DNA of 64,000 nucleotides from Rhexocercosporidium sp. MPI-PUGE-AT-0058 (lineage: Eukaryota; Ascomycota; Leotiomycetes; Helotiales). The DNA lies in contig JAGTJL010000001.1 of assembly GCA_020746875.1 (NCBI GenBank), forward strand, positions 310,001-374,000. Reading direction: 5' to 3'. Made by a program: the position numbers and the translations under genes. Of the stretch, positions 11,372 through 23,100 are shown piece by piece. How positions within the stretch are numbered: the first letter of the stretch is position 1; every line of letters begins with the position of its first letter. A model generated the notes under the pieces. It had not been told where the DNA came from, did no database searches, and saw only the letters and a list, made by a program, of their open reading frames with translations.

Positions 11372-12494
11372 ATGGAGAAATTAGAAGCTTTGGTCGAATT
11401 AGTTATTTCTCGGATCAAGTCTAGGCCTGCATATGCTTCGGAAGAAGAGGCTGTGATAGAGATTCGAAAGATTCTATCCAAAACTCCACTTGCGTTATTT
11501 CCAAATGACGATGCGCATGGTAACCTCAGGCTCCATGCTATGTACTGGGCCGAAGAGATTGCGTGAGCAGATAATTGCTACGTCTTCACGGAAATTATGC
11601 TTGTGGTGGAGCTCGCTGACACATTTCTACGTAGCTTGCGTGTGTCAAATTTGAGAATCTTCCTAAGATCTCTTGTTGACTGGACAGAAGAGAATTTCTG
11701 GTATCTTTTGGTTGCAGGAGGACCCTTAGCGCCGAATCTCGACAATGGTGACCTCTCAAACGAGGACTTAAATCGATTCATAGAACAAGGTTGGGTGAGA
11801 GTCAAGGTTGTGAGCTGGAGCACCGACAGATCCCCACAGAGGCCAAACACCTACTTGCAACCTTACTACGACAAAATGACAAAATATAATGGGCACATAC
11901 GCTGTCTTATTATTATTAAACATCCTAGGAATGCGCTCGATGCCTTGGCCAGTATGGATATCAATGCCAGCTTTCGCTGAGTGGAATTCCAGTGGAAATG
12001 GATTCGACGATGCTTTTATTCCAAAACACACACAAGGCAAGCTTCAAAGTCGAACCTATGACTAGTCTCACTGTAACGTTGTGCATGGGTCAATTCGGCT
12101 CCCTCCAATGGCTTCAACAGTTCGATGCCGATATCGACGTCCACTAAACAACCATTATTCTTCATCAGAAGATATATGACCTCGTTGAGAGAGCTAGAAA
12201 GCCGTATGTGGAGTCCTTTGAGAACATCAGAGACGAACCAGTAGAGCCACCTGCTTGGAGATCTACCCCACCGCCAGAAGTATTACATGAGAAAAGGCGA
12301 AGGGAACAAGATCCAGACTGAACAGCGATTTGAAGATGTTCCCAAAGGAGTTTCGGCGAAGCCGACACTTTGCCGACTACTTGCCAGGTGGCTTACTATA
12401 CGTACCCGGCAAGAAATCCGATCTTGGCCTTGACGAAGTGATTGATTGGGTTCAGGAAGACGATGTCAATGGCTCTGATACATCGTACAATTAG
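11372..12494 (+). CDS. Five-exon gene of unknown family
   Basis: Not recognised. Splicing 11372-11562, 11635-11951, 11993-12072, 12169-12279 and 12336-12494 gives 858 nt, 285 aa, with matching phase at every junction. Donors are GTGAGC, GTATGG, GTAACG and GTATTA; acceptors are GTAG, CCAG, TCAG and GAAG. The third intron has a CTAAA branch-like site 20 nt before its acceptor, and it removes a TAA that would otherwise stop the frame. The product is soluble with no signal peptide. It contains DWTEENFWYLLVAGGPLAP, an IIIKHPRNALDAL segment and KIYDLVERARKPYVESFEN, then a basic/aromatic RRSRHFADYLPGGLLYVPG. A variant splice from within DYLPG to about 12495 would add a tail beginning EELKKRF. Splice sites after exon 2 are not canonical, so a partly decayed gene is possible. 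Confidence 0.55.
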
Positions 12495-13181
12495 AGGAGC
12501 TTAAGAAGCGGTTCAGCCGGCCACGGATCTTATTAGCCGCCGAGTCCAAATTGTGGAATCTCAGAGACTCCTTATCGCCGGTTCCAAAAGGGGATACCAA
12601 AACTCAAGACTCTGAAGTTCAACAGTCAACTGAGGACATCAAAATCTAGCTGGAGATAGAATGATATTGCCAGGGAGAAGAGCAGTATTAGGTCCAGGGG
12701 TGTGAAGAGTGTAATGAGATGTCGACGGGGGTAGGGAATGAATTTTTGGAGACAGAAGTTTGGAATGGCTGGTGCATGGAAGTCGAATTACGACTGATGA
12801 GAAACCAGACTATTAATTGATTGAAAGCACTTTGACTCGAAGCTTCAGGTTGTGCCAAGTCCAAACAAAGATGGCTCGGGTAAAAAAGGGGCGTTCTGCC
12901 ACTGCAACTTTCACCGCCTCAAGGAGGGGTCTGATGCATGATGATTACTGAGAGAGCTCGAGTAACGATGCCCTCAAGCTATAAACCTCATGGCTCTCAA
13001 ACATTTTCTGGATTTTGTTACTCGTCTCAAAGTCTTCTAACCTCTCTGCTCGTAACTTTTCCCTCTCCACATGACAATTCGATATCCTGTTCCCATTTCT
13101 CGCTTATGCCACCCGATTATCAACTTCAGCCCTACCCGTACTCTCTCACATCTCCCCAACTTTATCACCGGGAAGTTGAAT
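12495..13181. other. Intergenic
   Basis: An open stretch at 12496-12650 (EELKKRFSRPRIL...) may be an alternative 3' exon of the preceding gene. The rest is unremarkable. An upstream in-frame ATG at 13071 would add a 37-residue basic leader (with RYPVPISRLCHP) to the next gene; this could be a mitochondrial presequence but may only be 5' UTR. Confidence 0.45.
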
Positions 13182-14647
13182 ATGTCCACCACATCTGACG
13201 CCTACGATGCCATCATAATCGGTTCCGGCCAAGGTGGCACGCCTCTCGCAGCCGCATTCGCCAAAGCCGGGCAGAAAACCGTCTTAATAGACCGGGCACA
13301 CATCGGTGGATGCTGTGTAAACGAAGGCTGCACGCCGACTAAAACACTCATAGCATCAGCTCGAGCAGCGTATGTCACTCGCCGGGGTCAGGACTTTGGT
13401 ATCCACACCAACAGTCCCGGCGCTACTAAAAGCAGCAAGAATGAAGTCGTTGTTGATATGTTGAAAGTTCGTGAACGAAAGAGGGAGATTGTCGATAGTT
13501 TTCGAGGCGGGAACGAGAGGCGCGTTGCTGATGCTGGCGTTACTGTGATGATGGGGAATGCGGAGTTCGTGGATGGGAAAACAATTAAGGTTTCTTTGAA
13601 TGCAGGTGGCGAGAACTTCGTGACGGGAGAGAAGATCTTCATTAATGTCGGCGAGAGACCTGCTCCTCCTAATTTAGAAGGCGTGGAGAGTCTCGATCCG
13701 AGAATAGTGCTAGATTCGACGAGTATTCAAGAATTAGATGTTGTTCCGGAACACCTGGTTGTGATTGGTGGTGGGTATGTGGGCGTGGAGTTTGCGCAGT
13801 ATATGTGTAGGCTTGGGGCGAGGATTTCGATTGTGCAGAGGGGGACGCAATTGCTTGCTAGAGAAGATGAAGAGATTGCGAAAGTTTTGCTGGATATATT
13901 GACTGAGGATGGGATTACGACATATCTGTCTAGCTCAGCCGTCGGAATTGCTCCCTCCTCTGAAGGATTTACCCTGAAGATCAAGACCCCCAATGGAGAC
14001 AGAGAAATATCAGGCTCACACATCCTCTTCGCATCTGGTCGCATCCCCAACACATCGAAACTCAACCTGAAAGCAGCAGGTATAACCACCACCACTAAAG
14101 GCCACATTCCCGTAAACGCCTATCTCGAAACAAGCACGCCGAACATCTACGCCCTAGGTGACGTCAAAGGCCCACCGGCATTCACGCACATCTCGTACGA
14201 CGATTTCCGTATCATAAAATCAAACCTCATTTCCTCTCCTCCCAAAGAACAAAACGCAGAGAAGAAACTCCTCACAACAACCACCCGCCAAAACTGCATC
14301 CCCTACGTCGTCTACACAGACCCACAATTAGCACACATAGGCCTCCACGAATCCGAAGCCCGGAAGTTGTACCCTGAGAAGGAGATCAAGGTTGCCAAGA
14401 TGCCGATGAGTTGGGTGGCGAGGGCGTTGGAGATGGATGAGAGTAGGGGGTGATGAAAGCCGTTGTTGATATGGAGAGTGGGCAGATTCTGGGCTTTACG
14501 TGTCTGGGCATTGAAGGAGGTGAGGTTATGGCTATTGTGCAGATGGCTATGCTTGGGGGTGTGGGGTATAGGGTGTTGGAGGAGGCGGTTTGGGCGCATC
14601 CTAGTTTGGCGGAGGCGCTGAATAATCTTTGGGGGAGCTTGGAGTAA
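13182..14647 (+). pseudogene. Class I pyridine-nucleotide disulfide reductase (mercuric-reductase-like), frameshifted near the C-terminus
   Basis: FAD/NAD(P)H flavoenzyme of the glutathione/lipoamide/mercuric reductase superfamily. In order: FAD motif IIIGSGQGG; redox-active site GGCCVNEGCTPTK (Cys-x4-Cys); NAD(P) motif VVIGGGYVGVE; second FAD motif NIYALGDV; dimerisation domain start PYVVYTDPQLAHIGL. Frame 1 ends at TGA 14451-14453 after MDESRG. The missing C-terminus continues in another frame from 14450 to 14647 with MKAVVDMESGQILGF and the active-site WAHPSLAEAL. One extra G in the G-run at 14446-14450 would restore a product of about 488 aa. The lesion is thus a homopolymer indel: either a real mutation or a sequencing error. 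There is no heavy-metal-binding N-terminal domain, so a mercury substrate is not implied. Confidence 0.8.
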
Positions 14648-15600
14648 GTCTTTTGTTAATTTAGGAAGAGGGTGGGGGTGGGGTGAAAGTGAAGGCAAAG
14701 GTGGCGGGGAGGATTGGGATATAGAGATGAGCATTGATTGTCAAGTCTTCATCAGGCTCGGTGACATTGTCATTTGGTAAATCGCATTCGGAAAATTTGG
14801 GGAGTTGAATTCGGAGTCTGTGAGGGGATTGCTAAGGAGGCTTGTGGGCTTTGTTAATTTGACTCAGAAGGAAGGAAGGAAGGATGGTGTCTCTTTGGGT
14901 TTTGTGGATTGGAACTTTCTGTATGAAATTACGAAAATTCTTACGTAAAAGTTTTTCATAATTACAGTGACCGAAGCTGATCATTAATTCCAATCAATCC
15001 CTCGTATACTCCCTCGAAGAGGAATATGCTCATTACCTCCAGGCAGTGACCAGCTACACGATCCAACATCCATATCTCCGCCGCGCACGCTCCCAACTTT
15101 CGACAGCTCATGATCCTCGTAGATCTTGGAAGTCGCAAGTGGGAGATCTCATATCCTGCTTACTCTGTTCCAGTGTTGATAACAACATAGCTAGTTCCGC
15201 CCTCCTTGAGAGCAAGAGTGGAACCAGCATGGTCCATACCATCATCGCGGCCGGAGCTTTTTTGTTCACCGTTTCGCTCTTTAGTAAAGCAAGAACTATT
15301 GAGGTGTTTGCAGTTGGGGTAGCGTAAGTCTTCACTTCCTTATCAACTTGTCAATTCCTAGCATACTCATCTTACGCATGGATAGATACACTTCGGTACT
15401 GGTGGTATACACATCTGCATCGAGCATAATATGACCCCATTTTAGGAGCTCAACTCGTCAAGTAATGAAGGGGATCGCACGAGTTGAAAGCAATAAGTAG
15501 GTATTCTAAAACATTACGTCAATGTGCGAAATTGTCCCTCGTGTCTGTGTTGTTACAATACAAGAAGATATTATGTTCGTCAACAAAACAGCCGAGCTCC
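14648..15600. other. Intergenic
   Basis: About 0.95 kb between convergent genes. It includes a short (GGAA)n stretch at about 14868-14885. Several short frames have no coding signature or splice support. Confidence 0.5.
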
Positions 15601-16096
15601 CTACTTCCCCTCCAAAACCTTCAATTTCCTCTCCGCCTCCTCTTTTGCCTTCTCGGAAGTATTTGGGTTACTGATAGCTCTATGTCCAAACGAAAATTTA
15701 GCAATGCAGATTTCGAATCTCAACTTCCAAAACCTCTGAGAGCTCATCAAAACGAAATATGCATCAGGGATGAGGCCAACTCACGCTTTCAGCCCTCCAG
15801 TCACGTTATTCACATGATCCTTATCATTGTCCATGCCTCCGACTGCTTTGTCGCCTAGGATTGCGTCTTGCTTGCTGACTGTTGTGGCGAATGTTGGATT
15901 CTCGCCTACTTTTGTGGAGGAGCGGAGGTCTGGTTAGTATTTGGTTAACTTTTTGACCGTGGACTTGAGTACTTGTTGTTCAATGTAGATAGAGATTGAG
16001 AAGGTTGATTGTGAATTGTTTGGAGGTCTCCAATAGAGATGTTTTCCATTCACTAGAGTTTGTGAATAAAATCATTAGGTACTTACTATCAGCCAT
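15601..16096 (-). CDS. con-6: CON-6-type conidiation-specific small protein
   Basis: Very small cytosolic protein of the family first found as Neurospora con-6, made during conidiation and degraded on germination (family knowledge). Three exons (16087-16096, 15785-15929, 15601-15679) sum to 234 nt, 77 aa. The first exon is only 10 nt (ATG plus seven bases). Both introns have GTAAGT/GTGAGT donors, and the phase is right at both junctions. The product has the family motif GLKAAISNPNTSEKAKEEAE near its C-terminus, after NPTFATTVSKQDAILGDKAVGG. It is charged, lacks Cys and has no signal peptide. It is easily missed because no exon is a long open frame. Expression linked to sporulation is inferred from the family. 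Confidence 0.82.
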
Positions 16097-17044
16097 TTTG
16101 AAAATTGTTTGTTCGTGTTTTCTGAGTACGGCAAATAATCCAGTATCTTGAGGAGAAAAGTCTTTGAATCGAGTTGTTTTTGTTTTCAATTTTGAGATCT
16201 CTGCAGCACACAAAATATTCGCAATACTTTCGAAATTCTCGAATTGATATAGAAAAAAAGTAAAGCGATCCAAGATAACTTCGTCATCGATGATGTCGCC
16301 AAAACATACTTTGCCAAGAATCTCCAAGTTGGAAGCGAGGAATCTAGTCGGAAGAGCGGGAGCGGCAACCAAACAAACCTGGAAACGCATCGAGATTCGA
16401 GAACAACGGATCTGGGCCACAGAAAATGTGACAGCATAGCAAATAAAGTATGGTAGTACAGTGGGCGGTGCTGATAAAAAAAAACAGGGTCTGAACCCTG
16501 AGTCCCGTAGGGCTGGTAGGCATGTCATACTTGCAGGTACTACTGAGTACTGTGCTTGGTGTCGAAATAAGAATATTACCCCTCACTTCTAGACCAGGCT
16601 TTCATCCCGCTCTGTAGAATTTAAACTCCCCTGTTGTCGATCTTCGGGTCGAGATCTCTTGGTAGGAAAGACTTGCTGGTAATGCACGAACCACGAACCA
16701 GCAATTACTTGCCTCCTCTCAAGCTTTTCACTTCAACTAGAGAAAGTCTGTTCTGGAATCCAGACTAGAGAGTAGCTCGAGCTATCTTTCTCGGATAGTA
16801 TGCGGAGCTTTAACTCCTCACTTCGAATTCTTTGAATCGAGACTTGTTTAACAACGAGGATCTAACTTTGCGCCTTCAACTCTCTCCTGCTCTTCAATTC
16901 GAACGCCCAGTCGAACAAAGAGAGATGGAAAGAGCCAGAAGAGAAGGGACGAGAAAACACAGTCGAGGAACAGTGCCAAAACCTACAACTCTCACCCCAG
17001 AGCAAAACCAACAACTTAACTACAACCATCCCCCTCTCTTCAAA
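16097..17044. other. Divergent promoter region (CON-6 / DUF421 relic)
   Basis: About 0.95 kb. A 182-aa frame on the minus strand overlaps the CON-6 start but has no family features and reads through its introns. Pyrimidine-rich stretches precede both start codons. Confidence 0.5.
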
Positions 17045-17625
17045 ATGTCAGGAACCAGCAGCAGCGGCACCAACGGCACCGTGATCATCTCCGGCCCGGA
17101 CGTCCTCCAAGTCTCCGACTTCTACGTGCGCGCCGGGATCCTACACCCCATCGCCGTCGGGTACGTCTTTCCTCATCCCACACCCCTCCACAATCCAGGA
17201 TTCATGATCCAATCTCCCTTTCTAATCACCAGAACACTGAGAAGAGAACCAACCCCTATAATTATACTCCATACTAACCCACCCTCCTCCTCTTCGCCTA
17301 CATCCGCCTCGGTAGCAACCGCTCCATCGCACCCATCACCGTCTTCGACTGGGTAATCAACGTCGCGCTCGGGAGCACCCTCGCCGGGATCGTGAACGGG
17401 AACTCTCTAACCCGCAGCCCCCTCGCTCTAGCAATCATGCTCCCCTTCCAGTACATAACATCCACGCTTGCGACGCGGTTCCATTAGCGATTCGCGTGGG
17501 TGTTCCAGAGTCTACTGTTGGTGATCGTATTTCGTGGCGAGATGCTGGAGGGCGTGATGCTGGAACATCGCACTTCGCGGATTGATGTTCATGTGGCGTT
17601 GAGGATGAAGGGGGTGTTGAAGTAA
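17045..17625 (+). pseudogene. DUF421 (YetF/YcaP-like) membrane protein relic
   Basis: Exon 1 (17045-17160) begins MSGTSSSGTNGTVIISGPD and ends at a GTACGT donor. In the downstream frame the DUF421 core is plain: FAYIRLGSNRSIAPITVFDW, then a hydrophobic NVALGSTLAGIVNGNSLTRS and further membrane sequence. The C-terminal domain follows, with VFRGEMLEGVMLEHRTSR and DVHVALRMKGVLK, stop 17623-17625. Two defects are visible. TAG at 17485-17487 interrupts ATRFH-RFAWVFQ. No acceptor gives a good fit that keeps the first transmembrane segment, because TAA 17275-17277 lies in frame just before it. Splicing at 17315/17316 keeps phase but deletes that segment. Normal fungal members would be about 200-250 aa. 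Function of the family is not well known. Confidence 0.7.
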
Positions 17626-18008
17626 ATACTCCAAGGTAATTTCTGGACCCCCCACCCCCTTATATCCACGTCAAGTTGGGATATCTGGAGGTATACTTGT
17701 CTCCAATTGTTGATATATTTCACCTGAATACAGAGAGATCAAATAATTGAGATTCATATTAAGTACTGTGGTATTATTACCAACCAACAAACATTGTACA
17801 GCTACCTAGCGCCATTAACCTGATTCTAATCTACCTATAATCTTCGACTATGTCCATACCACTTTTCCTGACCCATAGCTTCCCATTTGGTTTCCCATTT
17901 CCAATTTCCTCTTGATTCTATTCCACTCCTTCCATCCACTCCTTGAGGCCAGCAAGGCCTTTCTATCCTCCCGTTCCTTCCTTGCCCTCGCCTCCTTTTC
18001 AAATCCCC
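17626..18008. other. Intergenic between convergent 3' ends
   Basis: 383 nt. No gene recognised; presumed 3' UTRs of the DUF421 relic and the wall-protein gene. Confidence 0.5.
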
Positions 18009-20185
18009 TCACCTCCCCCTCTCAGTCATCGTAACAGTCTCGGTAACCGTCTCCGTTATCTTGCCAACAGTAATATACACCGTCTCCTTTGCATTCGGAC
18101 CTTCAGTCGGTACCGGTGACATGACGGGGATGATTGTGATACCGCCTCCTCGTCCACTTCCACCGCCGTTTCCACCTCCGTTACCATTCCCATTCCCATT
18201 GCTAGGATTAGAAGTAGGAGTAGGAGCCGGTCTTGGCTGTTCAGGGGTCGGGATGGGCGCAGGTTGAAGATCAGTAGGAGTTGGTCTCGGTACAATGATC
18301 GTGAAGGTACTCTGTTGCTTGACGGTCGTTGTGGTTGTTAACTCTTCTGCTGGTGTTGAGACTACAGGTGGATTTAGAGTTGGTTCTGGAGTTGGTTCTG
18401 GCTCCACAGGTGTCGGTGAAGGTGTTGGTGTAGGACGTTGCGTCGGCACGGGTGGGACGTCGTTGGGCGAGGATGATGGTGGTAAGGGAGAAGGAGTTGG
18501 CTGGATGAGAGGGAATGTAGTCTGGAAAGGCGTCGGAGAAGCTGGTGTGGGCGCGATGACTGGGGGCGAAGTCTGGCTTGCGAGCGCCGTACTTTCTGGT
18601 GTCGAAGACTTCGTCGCCTCTTTTTTCGATGTCGCCGTAGCCCCTTCACCTACACCTGAACTCGTCTCACTTCCTCCGCTACCGCCCTCACCCAGCACCT
18701 TCCCCGCCACACCCTTATCCATACACCCGACATAAACACCCTCCGTGACATTCATCGGCAGAGCAAAACAGCTGCTCCCCGTCTTACACACATCGGTGAT
18801 CTGAAAACTACCTTCAGAGTTACAATTCGCCTGGTTGCCGGCTATACATGCTATCTCGCCACTCGTGCAGGGAGAAGAGAAGTTGAGAGTTGAGAAAAGA
18901 TCGTTGTAGGACTGGGCGGAGGCGAGGTTGGAGGCGAATGTTGCGGGTGGGACGGTGGTTGTTGGGAGGGAGGTTGGAGCAATGACAGTAGGGATTAGGA
19001 TGGTGCTGGTGATTGTGGGTGCGAGAGGGGTGAGGGTCGTGATGGGTGTGGCTGGTTTGGATGTCGGTGTTGAGGCTGATGGGGGTGTGGTGAGGGAAGA
19101 GAGGTCAATTGTGATGGTTGATGAGGCCGCGCCTGATGGGAGGGGTGTAGAAGACGATGCGAAGGTTGGGAGGATTATCGAACTCGTATTATTAAGTGTG
19201 AATCTTGGTATTGAGACCAACGATGAGGACGGCGATGAGGAAGAAGATATCAAACTGCCGGCAGTCTGTATCGAGGATAACGCTGAAGTGAGCGAAGATG
19301 AGCTCTTGGAGATACTTGTGCTGGTGAGTCTACTAGATGAAGTGATCGGGACAGAAGACCTGGAAGACTCTTCTTGTCCACCAAAATTCGTGCCTGACTG
19401 AGTGGGCGCAAGTGGAACGCTACGTGTGGGACTTTCTGTCACCGGCTCAAGATCTGATGCTGGACCTGTGAAAGTCCTTGCTGGTGACGAAGCGATTCGT
19501 CGGGATGATGTGGATGAAATTTCGGGGGTTGCTGAGGAGGAGGCGGATGTGACGGAGGACGATATCGATGGACTTTGTCTAGCTGAGCTAATCGTGAGAG
19601 GCACTGATATTGAGGCGCTAGATGTTGAGGATATCGTCTCAGCAGCTGAACTAGGCCTCGAAGACCCACTCGAGGATGCGAGACTTGAGACAGGCGTCGT
19701 GGAAGTAACGACTGTTACAGAACTCGTCAACGCGGCACTCGATGAACCTGACGATGAGAAGACATTTGAGGACGTTGAGATAATCGAAGCGGCAGCCGAT
19801 GAGGACGTCGATGGCTCAACACTCGTGCTCGGCGTCGTCAATGTAGACGACGGTACACCAGTCTCACTCCCTATACTCGAACTCGATCCATCAACAGGAA
19901 TGATCGTGACAGCAGGTGACCCAGCAGCAGCTCCACCTATGCTATCCGTACTTGTAGTGGGTACCGCTGTTGATGTATTTGAGAATGTGAAGCTTCGTGC
20001 AAGACTAAGGTGTCATGGTCAGCTCGGCACAAACATTATGACAGAGCACAAGAATGAGGGAGGAGAGTGAGAAAATAAACGTACAATTTCTTTCCTGCAT
20101 CACCACCTCTCCTCAACGGACCAGCCTCACATATAGGCAAACCCAATAATAACAGCACACTCCATGTTCGCTGATAGATCTTCAT
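18009..20185 (-). CDS. Secreted Ser/Thr/Pro-rich protein with CBM19-like cysteine module
   Basis: Likely wall-associated or secreted glycoprotein. Exon 1 (20085-20185) encodes a signal peptide (MKIYQRTW, then SVLLLLGLPICEAG). A GTACGT intron leads to exon 2 (18009-20004). Sum 2097 nt, 698 aa, in frame; the intron is supported because the long frame has no upstream ATG of its own. Residues of about 40-330 are nearly pure Ser/Thr. A Cys-containing block follows (SPCTSGEIACIAGNQANC, CKTGSSCFALP, GVYVGCMDKG) with the spacing of a CBM19-like chitin-binding module. A Pro-rich linker of TPTPSP type and a Gly/Asn tract come next. The C-terminus (TVYITVGKITETVTETV) has no GPI signal. Chitin binding is inference from Cys spacing only. 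Confidence 0.8.
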
Positions 20186-23100
20186 ATCTCCGACTAAAAG
20201 AATAATATTGGTATGTGACTTTGCTCTGTATGTCGATCACAACAAACACCAATGACCAGAAAACCGCGCCGCTGACCCGCGCGGACGTGTAGATAGATAT
20301 CGAATCAAATGATCTGTGTAATTCGCAGTGGCAAATTGTATGTACGCTTGTCGGTGAAACGGAGGAGACAATAGAGAAATGGAGTAATTTCAAAAATGCA
20401 AACGATATGAAAACGAAGTAGGTAAGGAAAGAAAAACGTCGATTGTCCAGCGAAATTCTAGAGAGACAGAGACAAAAAGAGAGAAAGAGACAGACGAGAC
20501 AACAGAGACTTCGAACGAACGAGAGATGGGATGAGAAATCACGAGAGTACAGCAGAGAATGACGGGGCAAGCAGCATCTTGTACTCATCGTTTCATCTCC
20601 TCTCGGTCAGTACCCAGCGACCTGACAATAGGCATTCAGACAATCTTTCATCCTAGAACGTGCCGAGTTGAGTCGAGTCGAGTCTGGACTCTCTGCAGCT
20701 AGGCCTGGTAGGTCCAGTCATCCGTTCCGGGCGGCTTGGGAAATGAAACTCCTCAAGCTCGACCGAGTGTACCTCACCTCTCACAACACAGAGTACCACG
20801 GTACCCATTACCCAAGACATGGGTACTGACCTCAAGCTCGCCTGGCCAGCAACACAAAGAGTCAAAACGAGACAAGACAACACAGCATAAAGAAAAAGAA
20901 CGAGCCCCATCCAGTGGAAGCACCACGAACCAACCAGCACCCCAGCACGCGCGTGTACATGAGACGAAATTTCCCTGCTGTTTAAGAGTGGGGTCGAGAT
21001 GGAGGTTGAAGGTTTGAAGTTGGCGCGTTGCAGACGCGAGAGGGGCGTTGATTGGCTGTCAGCATCGGATGGACATCCGGTCAGTTCATTGGCTAGCGCT
21101 TAGATGGCTGGGATGATGACACAGCTCGATGAAGAGATGGGATGGTTGGAAGTATGGCGGAAGGGGAAATTAAAGGGAGAGACGAGAATAAGATGTAGAC
21201 GCGCGTGAGGATATATGATGTGATGAAAATAGAAGCTTGAAGCGCGAGGGTGGAAATAGATTTGGAACTGTTGAGGTGGTGAGAGGAAGGAGGAAGCGGG
21301 ATTCGAAGTGGAGGTCTCGTGATTTCAGGCATCTGACTTTGAGGGTTTGGAAGGGAATTGGAATGGAAGTAGAGAGATCATGGCATGACGTGTAAAGACT
21401 GTATTCTCGACAAAACTTATTAATTTACATCCGTGCATACATATTCATTCTATGATCATGATAAAAAGTTACGGTACGAGTTCGCTTATCCGTCACATGA
21501 CACTAAAACTTCGTCAAATCTTTGTTGCATGTCGCATTTTCGACTGCCTCGAGAAGTGGGCTCTGCTCAAACTCGGGCGACCCTGCGCAACCTGATTCTC
21601 TCCATGCGAGGGCGCGGCGGATCCTCGTGGGAGGGTGTATGGTGATAGCAATTCTGGTTGGATGGGAGGGGTTTTTTGCTGGGTGGGTTGGGGGAGTGTG
21701 AGTTGAGGGAGGATTGGTTTTGGGAGGGTGGGTTGAGGGCGATTTGCTATCATCGGGCGAAGGCGGGCTGGGGTGTGAGAGAGAGTAAGGCTGAGGAGGG
21801 AAGAGAGTAAGTGGAGGGAAGTTTGGTGTCGAGAGTGATGGGTCATGGAGAATTGAAGGTGACGAAGAAGGTTGCACTACATGCGTACGAAGCAAGACTC
21901 TACATGGGAAATCTGTATGGCATACAATCTATGGATCATCCCACTTGTCTTTGACTTATTATACCTTCCGCTCTCTTTGCCCTTTGGGGATGAGAAGACC
22001 TTTCTTCTCTTCTTTCGTGGAAACGAAGCTATCTCTAGCATAGATTTACTCGCTGATCTGAGATCAAAAGAATCCTATGCTTTCCTACGGTAAAAAGATT
22101 ATAGCATCTCCACTTAGAGCAGGTAGCATGAGTTTATCCTGGAAAGATACAGTAGCGGCATACACGCATGCAGCATGTGAGACCGATACCGCTCTCTACC
22201 TACTTGCAGTCGCGAGAAGCCGGAGAACTGAAGTCTGAGGAAACCCCCCTTCATAGACATCTTACGATGAAACAACAAGAAGCCGCATTGTAAAGTCTCA
22301 AGTGCCCGACTTAGTTCAGGCTCCATGTTCCTCCCTTTCTTTGTGACCTTCTTCAATCCAGTCCAACTCACACTCATCTACGTCGTCGGAACCATCGGAC
22401 CGAATTCCATTTGCAAAGTGTTGCGATGCGATGCAAGGCTCTCGGCGATACTGCAGATAGGGTAGGGTTGATGGGTGATGAGGCATATTTTTGATTTTGG
22501 ACTCGGGATGCGGCTACTGATGGTATTTAGCCACGGATAGTGGACAACCAGTTGTCAAGAGTGTACTGTGCTCGTGGGCAGCTGTTGGGCTGCGTTGGGC
22601 TCTGCAGGAAAGGAACGGAGGGCAGTGTTTTCCCTTCTGCGGTCTCTTGCTGCTGGGTAGTTGTTGCATACCGACGAAGAGAAGAGACCGAAGTGGGAAA
22701 AAGACAGTCATAACTCATAACTCCGCGGCCAGAATGTTGTAGAGGGAAATACTTGACAACAACTAACTGATGATAAAGACAACAAGTGGATGGATAATAC
22801 TGTAATGCCGCTGCATTCGGTAGAGACAAATGAGGAAATTGAATCGGCGCACCTCGCCCTTCTTCTTCTGCTTCCTCCTCTTCTTCCTCTTGTGTCTGGT
22901 CTAGAATCTAGGTAGAATCTGATTAGTAGGCAGGACTAAGGCGTCCAAGCCTTGAGCGGATAGGCTGGTTGACTACAACTCCTCTGAGGAAGGTTTCGCT
23001 TGTCATTCTCAGTTAGCAGCAGATAGACATACCCTTTACTCCGTTCGTTGGAGGGGTTCACTTTCTTGTCTTTAAATATTTCTGCCCCTTTCAATCAACT

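Noticed and set aside
13071..13181. Mitochondrial presequence on the disulfide reductase
   Set aside because: The upstream ATG adds a basic leader, but the standard start MSTTSDAYDAIIIG is typical of the family and the leader could be 5' UTR; kept only as an alternative.
16480..16500. Short hairpin CAGGGTCTGAACCCTG as part of a tRNA
   Set aside because: No acceptor stem, anticodon arm or B-box context around it; no tRNA was found anywhere in the window.
15980..16528. 182-aa minus-strand ORF
   Set aside because: It reads through the CON-6 first intron and has no family character; the spliced CON-6 model explains the locus.
18928..20070. Long plus-strand open frames (157 and 222 aa) opposite the Ser/Thr-rich secreted gene
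   Set aside because: They are the antisense of Ser/Thr codons, giving Asp/Glu/Val-rich nonsense, and the minus strand has a signal peptide and a spliced frame.
21503..21895. Pro/Thr-rich 130-aa minus-strand ORF in the large intergenic region
   Set aside because: Low-complexity reading of a G-rich strand; no start context, splice partner or family match.
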